Assembly (NCBI GenBank): GCA_005408345.1
Contig: SEMN01000261.1
Location: 558,001-622,000 of the forward strand
Direction: 5' to 3'
Source of the DNA: Macquaria australasica
Lineage: Eukaryota > Chordata > Actinopteri > Centrarchiformes > Percichthyidae
Length of the DNA stretch: 64,000 nucleotides
A program made the position numbers and the translations under genes. The notes beneath the pieces were generated by a model. The model had not been told where the DNA came from, ran no database searches, and saw nothing but the letters and a program-made list of their open reading frames with translations. This document shows, piece by piece, positions 46,587 to 58,100 of this stretch; within the stretch, counting starts at the first letter, position 1; each line of letters begins with the position of its first letter.

Positions 46587-48869
46587 GAGTGCCATCATTT
46601 TACCCCTCAAAGTGGACAAGACAAGAAAGAAAAAAACAGCCACGAGCATTGCGCTGTAAAAATAAAAATAAAAAAACAAAACAAGAAAAACACGTCTCCA
46701 GTAATGGATGAAAATACAGAGCGAGAAAGCTTTGGCAAAAACAAAAAACATCAGATTTTAAGTACTATTTAGTTTGTGCACCACAATCCCACATTCAGTA
46801 TTTGGCTTGAATTGAGCATTTAACACACTGAGGGAACTGTGAGGGACATTTTAAAGGGCACATTCACCCTAAAATAAAATGTACATAAGCTGTTCCTGTT
46901 TCCACTGACAGTTCTGAAAACAACAGGGCTGAGGGCTGTTTTTCATAGCGACACATGATAGCTCCTAATGGCACTAAGAGGTAACTCTTTGAATTTTGAG
47001 GCTTCAGAGAAATTAGAGCAGCAGAAAACTGACTTCTGCAGACCTACAGTAAATGTTTTTTCCTAAGTGGTCACTTTCTGGGCTGTGACAGGACTTCTTA
47101 CCACATATCTAAAGCTAAAACAATAATAATTTGTCAAATTGGAAATGGAACACCCTCATGTGTTTGATGTGTTTTGTAATTTAGACTTAAAAATACGAGT
47201 GCATTTTTACATTAAAATGTCATAGTGCAGCTTTAAGTCATCATCTGACGTCTCCTACAGTGGCATTGGTACTTAAGCATACTGTATGATGTCTTTCTCC
47301 AGGCTGCAAAAGTGGCAAACAAACTGCACACATGGACACACACACACACACACACACACTGAGTAGACTCTTTCCATTTAGTAGGATAGGAAGTATTACT
47401 GTCCCAAAAAGCAGATGTCTCATCAAGAGATTAACTTCTTGCCACACACACACACAAATACCCCTGCAGAGTTAATCTGTGATATTTGTAAAATTATTGT
47501 GGTTCTTTCCTAAAGTGTGTGTTTGTGTGCGTGTGTGTGTTCTGTTTTTCAAACGGGGTAGATTGGATGGGAAGAGGATTTAAGAGACTTTTGTCCTCTG
47601 AACCAAAAAACTGTCTCTCTCTCTGTGTGTGTGTGTGCGTGTACCCATACCACTATGTGCGGATAGAACTTTCACAGACGCTTCAGTAGAAAATATAGTG
47701 TCAAGCATGTGTGTATGCGAAAGTGAGTGTTACATCACTTAAATCCTCCTTTCTTTACCCTCAACCCCCCACCCACCCACACACACACTTGTTTCTAGCC
47801 AGATGGATGTCTGCTGACCGCCCCCCATGCAACCTTGGCTTGATTTTGATTGAAGGTTAAGGGGCAGAGACTTTATCCCGGTCAATGATGCTGCAAATCC
47901 TGCCGAGACAGGTGTGTGAGTGTGTGTTGTGGTACAGTATAATAGGATAACCAGGTCGGATGAATGGGAAGTAAAATAAACTGCACCACAGCACCACTTG
48001 CTGGTCAGCTACTGCCATTACAGCTAAAACTTAAGCTTTTGAACTTATTTTTAAGCCCAAAAAAAAATTCTCTTTTCATTAATTTTCCCTCTTGATACTC
48101 ACTTCTGTAAAATACTTTTCTAACCTTGATAATTTTTTTATTTTTTTTTGGAAAAGATGTGTGTGGTTTCTGACAGTCATTTGTAGCACTCAGACATCTC
48201 CATAGGTTGTGTTTTAAATAGTTCCTCATCTATTTGTAGGACATGACGCCATTAAGAAGCTCATTGGTCAAACGGTGCTACAAAAAAAAATAAAAAATAA
48301 AAAATCTAAAATTTCTTAAGAATTACTTTTCGTCACCATTATGGTAATCGCTTGGGCCAACTGTATGTATGGTACAAAGTTTTCCTGAACAAAGGCAGCC
48401 CTTTTCTCACCCTGCTCCTCTCTCTGCACAGTTTAAAGCTTTCAAAAAGTGTAAAAAAAAGAGGTAAAAGTTCTTATAAACAGAAAGCTTTTAGCGAAAA
48501 CAGTGTGAACATAAAGCTTGTGGTGAGGCAAAACCATAGCAAAGCTTACTGACCAGGCAAAAATGGAAATGATGCAAAGAAAAAGGTATGAAAGGATATG
48601 ACATTAGCAAGACAAAGAGACAAGAAAATGTAAAAAATAAAAAAAGTTTGATTATGATTCTTATGAAATCGTCCAACAAAAACGCATGACGTGTCATCTG
48701 ACAAAAACAGCAAAATAAAAAATAATATAGCTCTGTAGACAAGAACAATGTCTGTAATTAAAAAAAAGGAATAAAATTAGTTCATAATTAATATCATTAC
48801 TATCCCACATTATATTCATTATAGACCCCAGTTGAATGTATGTATTTTCCTTTTTACAAGTAATAAAGT

Positions 48870-49187
48870 TTAACTGAACGACATCTCCGTCTCTGACAGG
48901 ACGGGAGTGGTGGACGAGGAAGAGGAATCAGCCAATGAGGCAGTGCTATTGTCCATGCTCCTGTTCCAGGTGCTCCGATTGGGCGTTGACGGGTTAGAGG
49001 GAGTGGAGCAGTTGGAGGGTGGGCCCGAGCCGGAGCTGGGGCTGGGGCTGTTGTGATTGGACAAGGGCGAGAACAGGGCGTCCTTTCGGAGACCTTTGTT
49101 CTGGAGCTCCAAGTGAAGGTGCTGGCAGATTTCCTCCGGTAGTCGCCGATACTCCTCCTCCAGTTCCCTCTCCAGCTGAGACTGGAG
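48870..49187 (-). CDS. plcb3: plcb3 terminal coding exon: end of coiled coil and Ser-rich tail
   Basis: 105 codons plus stop. LQSQLERELEEEYRRLPEEI continues the helix. A Ser/Pro/Asn-rich tail follows (SNHNSPSPSSGSG, STPSNPSTPN, ADSSSSSTTP), ending ETEMSFS. Acceptor CTTATCCAG. The open frame extends 15 nt upstream into the intron by chance. The PDZ-binding end I recall for mammalian PLCB3 (TQL) is not present. Confidence 0.93.
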   Translation of the reverse strand, partial: LQSQLERELEEEYRRLPEEICQHLHLELQNKGLRKDALFSPLSNHNSPSPSSGSGPPSNCSTPSNPSTPNRSTWNRSMDNSTASLADSSSSSTTPVLSETEMSFS

Positions 49188-52100
49188 CTGGATAAGAAAC
49201 ACCAGGTAAATATTAAGTTAAAGTAGTTTGAGATTTGGGGAAAGTTGCTTTCTTGCTGAGCATTAGATGAAAAGATTGATACCACTCTCATGTCTGTATG
49301 TTAAATATGTAGTTAGAACCAGGAGGTGATTAGCTTAGCTTAGCATAAAGACTGGAAACAGGTGGAAACAACTAGCCTGACTCACTCCAAAGTTTTAAAA
49401 ATATACCCATTAACACATCTCAAGTGCACTAATTAACATGTTGTATCTTGTTCATTTAATCTGTACACAGGCAGAAATGTATAAACAACAGTTTGTGGTT
49501 TTACGGGAAGTCTTTTGGCTAACAACAGCCAAGAGTCGTTGCATCACCATGAGGCATCATCAGGCAACCAGGGAGACAGATTAAACAAACATGATACCCG
49601 TTAGAGGTGTTGGTATGTGTATTTTTTGAATTTTTTTTTTTTACCTTGGACAGAACCAGGCTAGCTGTTTCTCCCTGCTTCCAGTCTTAATGCTAAGCTA
49701 GGCTAACTGCACCCTGGCTCCTGAGTTGAGAATGATATCAACATCTCACTGTTATGTAATATCAAACTTTTCCTGTGAAACTTAATGTAGATATTGTCAT
49801 GTAAAAACTTCAAGACTTTTTTTTACACTAAAGTTTCAAGATATACAAGAACACTGCTGTCCTGTAAAAGCCTTGCCTTTATTTTATACCTTCTTAGGCT
49901 GATTATTTTTAAAAATCAATAAGTAAATTTAACTTTAGCTAAGGCTAGCCGTAGCTATCTCGCCAGCTAGCTTTAACTTAATATGGCTCTGTTACTTTAG
50001 CTGTCTAGTTGGTTGTTTCTCTGTGACAGAGTGTGCAGTAAGTGCAATGGTACTGCGCGTGTTTTTGCTCACCAGTGGAAGTTCCTCGTCTATGTGTTGC
50101 AGCACCTCTCGATGCTTCAGCATCAGCTTGTCCTGTCTCCTGGTCTGAGCCTCCTCCAGCTGGGGTGTGAGGAAATAAGAAGGGGGGGAAGATTTAGGAA
50201 GAACGGAAGGAAGGAAAGGGACAATGGGAAGAAGATTTGAGGGGTGTCGTGGGAAAAAGGAAGAATGAAGGGGAAGTAGGAATAGAAATAGAAGGGAGAT
50301 ACAGGATGAAAAGAAGTGTGTAAGAGAGGAGGATTGAAGATTTGAGGAAAAAATGGTAAAAGAAAATAAGGATGAGGGAAGGAAGGATGGAAATGTGGAT
50401 TAGGAGGCGAAAAGATAGGGAGGAAGGGAAAAGAAGATAATGTGTGAGAGAGTGGAGTAAAGTTGATGACAATGGCAGAAAAATGTTCTATAAAGTAGGT
50501 AACTGGCCATTCTTAAAAGCTGTTGGTGATAAGAGTGCGTGTGCGTGAAAGACTTACCCCGCGGATTAAAGCGACAGAATCTTGAATATGTTTCCTGTTT
50601 ATCTCATTCAGTTCCCTACAGAGAGAGACAGACAGATGAAGAGAAGGAGCTGACTCCCCAAATATCCAATAAACATCTCTAATTCCAGACAAATAACAGA
50701 CAGAAGTTTGTTACGTTTCAGCCTTGTCTTTGTCGCGGCTCTTGGCTTCGCTGATGCTGTTTAGTCGCTTCCTGTCCAGGATCCTCTGGAGCTCTTTCTT
50801 CTCCCTGCAGACACAATTACACACCAACATTACATCCACGCAAAGACAAATTTGACATTTTTGTGAATGTTATTAAAAAACCCAGATGCTGGGGGTGAAT
50901 ACAACATTCGGGAATCAAAGGCACATGATGTAAAAAGGGACAAAAGCCACTTTAAAATCTATATAACACTATGGCATTATGGCAAAAACTAAGACTTAAT
51001 TATACCATACTAATAACTAAAAGCAGAAAGTCACTCTAGCAGTGACTTCTGAGTTCTGTCCCAACTTTTTTTTTTTAATCCATCCGTGAAAGGTGAAACA
51101 TCCGCACTTACTTCTCGCATGTCTCCTTGAGCTTCTTCAGCTGAGCTGCTTGGCATTCATGGGCCGTCTCCTTTAACTTCTGGAAGTCCTAAAAACATAC
51201 ACCGCAGCAGATGACGACCTGTCAGCGAATCACTGTGCAGATGTACGGAAGTGCCACAAAGTTCCTTAGAGGTCAGCTAATGATGAACTGTGTGTGTGAG
51301 AGTGTGTATATTTAAGAATTCACAGGGTGGATACAGTGTTATTCCAAGTGTGTCACCTTGAGTATGCATAAGTGTGCAGAGACTGGGGGAGTGCATTGAC
51401 GCCTTACGTGTCTGTCTGTCTGTCTGTCTGTCTGGTTACCTCTTGCAGGTTTGTTTTTTGCTTCTCTCTCTCCACTGAGTGAAGTTTCTGCCGGAGCTTC
51501 AGCAGTTCTTGCATCTGCCATTCCCTCAGCTGGACTGTCTGCTTCTCAATCTCCTGATCCAGCGCCGTCAGCTCACACTGCACTGGCTCCTGGGACTGGC
51601 TGAACACACATACACATACACATACACATACATAACAACATACACAATGAGGTCAGGTTTAGTCAGCTGCAACCAAAAGTGCAAGTTTAAGTAAAACAGA
51701 GACCTTCTCTTCCTTCATCATCTGCTTTTTCTTCTTCTCCTCAAGGTCTTTCGCACCTACCATCTTCCACCCATCCATGTATCTTTACATCAGTCTATCC
51801 AGATATTTTATCATCTCTTTTCCACCTTCCCTCCCTCATTTTCTGCTACATCTTTAGATCTTCTCCCTTTATACACCCCATAAATCCATCCTTCCATCCT
51901 TACTTTTTCTTGACGCTACGTTTGAGGTGTTTCTCCATCTGACTGCGTCTCCTCTGGGTGTCAGACTGAATCCGGCTACTCCGACACTTCTGCTCCTTAC
52001 TCAGGTTCCACACCTGCAGACACATAAAAATTAATTTGTTTCGCAGCACACAGGCAAAACAAAGTGATTTTTCTGCATCTAGTGCCAAAGCAGTGGACTT

Positions 52101-55100
52101 TTCATCTTCCAGTTTCTATGTAGAGCTGAAAAAAACATGTGGAGTGACAAATGAAATACATATGGATCTAAATAGGAGTGTATCCATTCTGTAGGGCATC
52201 CATCTGTGTGTGTACCTTCTTAAGGTGTTTCTTGCGCAGCTCTTTGACGTCTTTGCTGTGTTTCTTTACCAGCTTCAAATAGCTCTTCTGCTGCTTCAGC
52301 TCCTCTATAGACTGGGCCTGGATGTCTGACAGACAGATTATGGCCAATCACAATTGTAATTTACCAGTGTAAAACTTGCTGACAACTAGCAACTCCTGGC
52401 TTGTCCAACTTAAATTAAATATTTATCCTATATGCAGCTCTATGCGACACACAAATTATTTCACTAATTTCTGTGTGGAAATAAATGCGCTGGAATGACC
52501 TTACCTGTCAGAACGGTGGCTATGAGGTCTTCCTTCGGACTGTGTGCTACACACACAAATACACGCACAAACACGCAGAAAGAAATACAGGAGGAGAAGC
52601 ACACAGACATACATATGTGAAATGGATGATGGGGAAATGAACCAGACACAAACCGCAGAAAACTCATTGTGCCCAATGTGGTGAACAACACAGTGTGCAT
52701 GGCTTCATCATTTTTCATAAATAGATGAAACTGGCAAGCTCATAATATTTCCCTTTTTTCTATTTTCTAAAAAGTTACATTTTCAAAAAGCTTTAGTTGA
52801 CATTTGGGAGATTCATGACTTTCACAACACAGTGAAAAAAAATATTGTTTCACTTGTTGGAATTTCCTGGAGACGAGTGAAAAGACCTTACAATGATATT
52901 TGTGCAGTGAAGACACATACATGGACATATTATGTTACTTAATGTTAACATATAATACACCTCCTTGTAGCAGGCCAGAACAAATATACATTGAAGGTAG
53001 GCTGACCGATACTGTAGAGCAACATTTTGACTGCTAACCTTGCTCCATAACCAAACATTTTACAATGGATTACACCTAGCATCTTATGCATCACTGAAAG
53101 TGATTTTCCTTTCATGGAAAAAGATCATAAACAACAATGATAATCTACTGCCAGTTTTTGTGTTTTCTGGCACATTACACATGGCTCGTTGTACCCATAT
53201 CTTAGTACTGGGAAATGCTCAGAAAGGAGACTAAATGGTCCTTATTAATTTAGGATAACAAATGCCGGTAAGTACGTGTGTTACATGTAGACATTAAGAC
53301 AAACATTTGTGGCCGTGTATGTATTGTTTGTGGATGTCTCTACCAGGTGCAGGTAATTTGATGATGTCAGGGGCTTCATCCAATGAGCAGGGGGGGAGGG
53401 CGTGGAAGGGGGAGGGCGCTGGACCTCCTGGAATGACGCACTCTTTCTTGGTCTCTCTCTCTTTGGGCTGGTTGGGAACATGCTGGACAAAAGCAACAGA
53501 AAGATGAGTTTGAGTGAGTCCACACAGTTAGAGACTTACTACTGACTACATGGGGTGTTTGGGTCTTTACATCTACACATGTTCTGACCTCCACCTTTCT
53601 TTTTAGTTGGTTGTTATTATTCAACACACACAGATGTGTCTTACCTCACTGTGGTCCTCTATGAGAACAGCCAGCTGTGTCTCTCTCTTGTCCAACTGAC
53701 TGATGTGCTTAATGGGGTTGGTCAGAGCCTCTGCATACTCTGAGAATACACATACGCACAAAAGCAAGACAAAGAGTGCCTTAATGTCATGGACATCCAC
53801 AAGTTCATATATTCTGGACCAGTGGCAGAGCTGCTTGAAGTCTTATGGTTAAGTCCAAGTCAAGGTACTTCACTGACTCAAGCAAAGTGAGATAGATCTG
53901 CAGTGTGGGACTCCTTCAGGTCTCTGAATGCTGGCGATTGATCACATGACATTTGAACATTTCTCTTTAAAAGCTTTTTGACATTGCTGAGACCAAGGCC
54001 TTTCGATGAAAATTGTTCCAGGACTCACCGGGTCAAAATTAAATTAATCTGATTTCTCAAGTCAAGTTAGTTTATGCTAAGCTAACTGCTGTCAGTAGCT
54101 TTATATTTGCCGTACAGACATGAGAGTGGAATCAATCTTCTCATCTAGCTCTGCAAAATGTCAAAAGCCACTTAGATTGCATGAAAACTAGTTAGCAAGT
54201 GAACAGAGAAGTCACCATTGTTAGTTAAAAGTAATGCATACATTTTTCAAATTGTTAGCTGAAAGTAATTGGTATTTCCCAAATTGTTGAACTATTGCTT
54301 TAAGGTGGTAAGTTTTAAGTAAGAAAAGTCTGAGTCAAGTCAAGTGGCTCAAGTGGGTTGTGTGGTGAAAAGCTGCAGCGTGCTGTTGTTAATGTGGTGT
54401 TGTTACCCTGGTGTTCATTGGGGATGTAGTCCTGTGCTTCAGTGTAAACCAGCAGAGAGGGCAGGAGGAGGGGCTGGTTTAGCTCATTCTTCAGGTTGAT
54501 GTAGTGGTAGCCTAGAAGGACGCAAGAAGGGAAGGAAGAAAGAAAGAAATGACTACCGTCCATTGGTGCTGGACAGTAAAAGCTACAGCAGCATGTACAT
54601 GAATGAGGTTTCCACTGAATGCAGATATACAGTTACATCAGCGGAGGACTTTGGTTACAATTGGACTTCTCTAAATGTTTGATATTGCGAGAGTGTGTTT
54701 ATGTGCGTTTGTGTGTGTACTGACCAGGTCTAATGGCCGACACAGGGAGGATCCGGTGTCCAACAAACTTGCCGTTTTCTTCAAACACCGCTATCCTCAG
54801 AGAGGCCAGCGTAGGGAGGACCACCTGGAGAGAGAGAGGGGTGTTGATGCCATGGGAGAAGTTTAGAGATCAGATCATGTAAGAGTTAACAAAAGGACAG
54901 ACAATGAAGGGTGAGACTAAGATTTCAAAGACATGGGAATCCTGGTATGTGTGCGTGAGTTACCTTATTAAACACAAACATTTCATCGTCCCACACGGGG
55001 TCCAGCGAGTTCCCATTGGATGTTTTGGTTCTGTACTTCCTCTTTGTATCAGCAGGAAGTCCAAACATGTCCACTTCCACGTACACGCCCACCTTTTTAT

Positions 55101-58100
55101 CTGTCAGGAACTGGCCTGAGATCACCTGGTGGATGTTGAATTATTGAATAATGTTTATTATAACAGCTCTTACAAAGAAATTCAGGATCTAAATGAAGAC
55201 ACGTTTTGTCCTTACCCTAATTTTGACAGTATTGGCAACTATCCCATCCACTATGTTTTCTGTAAAAGGGTCAAAGTGTTTGTCTGTCCTTCTCATGAAC
55301 TCAGGTTTCAGCAGGTAGCCGCTGCCGCCGTTGTACTCAAACACACCCATGTTCAGCTGCATAGGGAGGTCTGGAGGAATGAGAAGGAGCATGAAAATAT
55401 GGAAAGAAAGGGATTTGAAGGGGTAAAGACTGAGATGCTTTAACTTGTCCCTGTGACTGGAATAATTTAAAAGGCTTAGGAGACTCTTTAAATTATCATC
55501 TACACCGTAGTATCTGCCAGCTACAGAAAGCAAAACATATTTATGTTTCTTGGAATTAAATCAAAAACTTAATCTAAATGCATTTTAAAGATGAAAATAA
55601 CAAAACAGAAAATTGGCAAAACACACCTATTATATGATAGTTAAAATGATAAATTTGCAGTATAAAAATACAGACAACAGGAACATTAGTGCTAAAAAAA
55701 AACATGAAAAGACATGTTTGGTGTAATGTCTGATTGAACTAGTCAGGAACTGCTCTGAGAGTGGAAATGAGTAATTACATGGTACAAAAAATACAATTAT
55801 TTCTGGTAAATGTGCGCAATATATACCTCTTAAAGCCTTAAATTAATTATTTAAGAGTTATAAAGGACGTGTGGATACTTTGTACTTCATAGGACTCGCT
55901 TTCATGCCCAAGTTCGGCCATCTGAGGCTGGCAGGACTTACCGAGGGTCTGAAAGTTTAGCGCCACCATCTGGCAGCCGACATTCCAGAAGAGCTGAGGC
56001 ATGTAGTTGGAGCTGTCCACCCTTGTCCCTTTTGGGTAGATTCGGCTCAGCTGATTCTTGTTGTACCTGGAGGAGTGCTGTTAAGAACCAAACACTGCAT
56101 ATGCAGCATATACGTGCACTGACCATTTGCCACATGTTGTAAATTATAAAAAGGCAAACATCATTTTTTTTTATATATGTTGTAAGGTCAAAGTCAAGAC
56201 TAGGCAATATTTTTTCTATGGTTTTTCCTCAGTCACTACTTCCCATCCTGATGAAGAGTTCAAACACAAAAGAGGCATTTGAACACACCAAAGATTATGC
56301 AAACACATTAACTGTATTCCTCAAAAGAAGCTCAAGTTTGTTTTTTAAAAAGGGATGAAGGGCTTTCCAGGGATACTCGACAAACTCGATGGGGGAGCTC
56401 TTCAGGGTGTCCATGCCCTTGGTTTCCACAAACGACGACATTTCAAAGAACTTCCTCCTCTCTGGTGGACAGAAAGCGAGTGAAAAAAGAAAAAAAAAAA
56501 GAAAAAAAAATGACAAACAAACATCGACACGGGAACAGGAATTGATTAAGATAATCTATGTGCAACAGGTCTGTATGACAAGACTGATCATTAACCGCAA
56601 ATGAGTCCACACAGCCGGCCTGTCTGCCTAATGAGCTACATATCTGAGGTGCTTAGCACTAACGAGGCTTGTCCACCCCCCTCACAGACACTCTTTCTTT
56701 CACTTCATATCTTCTCTGTACACAAAGTCACGCCGTCTTCCTGTCTCTGTCTCTCTCTTTATCGCTCACACACACACACACACACACACTTACTGTTTGC
56801 CACCTCGAAACTCTTGAATTTGACAGGTTCGATGTAGTTGACGAGAGTCGACATCTCCTCCGTGGCGTTCACCTCACTGCTGGCTGTACCCTGGAGGGAG
56901 GCAGATACCACTGATCCATAAATCAGCCCATCAGCCAGTCAAACACACCGTCAAGTCCTGTTCCTGAAGGCTCTTACCTCGTCAGAGTTCGGCTTTTTCA
57001 GTTCCGTCACTGGCTCATCCTCCTCCTCTTCCTCGCTCTCTCCCTCACCCCCTGGTAGGATGTAATAAAAACAACTTATGCAACATGTGCACCCGTGCCG
57101 GCACCCTTTCTAATCATTCATTCCATTCTTCTTCAACCCACCTATGGACTTGCGAGGCTCCGAGTCTTTGACCATCCTCTCAGCCAGCTTCTCCTCCCCG
57201 TTAGACAGGAGAGGACTTCCATCACTGTCATTCAAAGGACAGTCTACACAGGCAACATCGAATAAACAGCTTTAATTTGGCACCATAAAACCTTGTTTTT
57301 GCACATATATATGTAGCAAAAGCTCTCTGTCAACCTCACTTTAAGCCTGTGTGTGCCAGACGTGATGTAGCGGTCAGCTGTATGCCATCTTCGCCTAAGA
57401 CTATACAGGTTTTCATTCCTTCAAACACTGGAAGCTGATTTCATTTCATTATTACAACCACACAAGATGAACTGAGGAGTGGCATCAGCTGCTGTAGTGA
57501 TTAAATGCAGCCCAAACCTACAGATTCTCAGCCCTACACACCACCACAAGAGATGCAGGTACCTGTCTGCGCTCACCGTTGTGGGGTGACGACTGCTCCT
57601 CCAGCTCTCTGCGCCGTATGCTGCCACCACTGGAGGGTCGGTGGTGGTGCTTCTTCTTGTTTTTAATGAGAATCTTCCCCAGCATCTCCTGCGGTGAGGG
57701 GAGGGGCTGACCGGGCTCCAGCTGAAGCCCCATGAAAGACACGATGGTGAACTCAGTCAAAATTGAAAATTTGGATGAAGAACAAAGTTAAACAGCCCTA
57801 AAATCAGTCTAAATTGACAACAACTTTGCAGTCTTAACACTGGATGATTGTCTTTGGTTTAAAAGTTGTCACACTCTGCCCTCTGATCCACATTCAAATT
57901 GATTCATCCCTGCAGTTCAAGTTGTCCTCTCTATTACTTAAATCAAAAACTACTATCATTGTATGTTTAAACCTGCATTGCGTAGAAACACATAAAGAAA
58001 TGTTTGCATTGGTTACATATACTTCTGGTGAATGTGAACACAAGTCTCAGAGTATTTAGCTCTTGTGTCTAAGCTCCTAACTGGTAAAACCTGTATTTCA

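Larger units (their letters stand above)
43500..48869 (-). other. Region downstream of the plcb3 stop; may include its 3' UTR
   Basis: Lies 3' of plcb3 on the - strand. It is AT-rich, without coding signal, and has fewer recognisable repeats than the rest of the intergenic DNA. An AATAAA hexamer on the - strand sits at 48142-48137, about 730 nt past the stop. It also holds (AC)n at 46561-46586 and 47336-47359, an (AT)n run at 44592-44611 and a hairpin at 45694-45725. How much is transcribed cannot be told from sequence. Confidence 0.4.

Noticed and set aside
49188..49202. Upstream extension of the last plcb3 exon (GTG start)
   Set aside because: The extra bases precede the acceptor AG; phase from exon 30 fits only at 49187.
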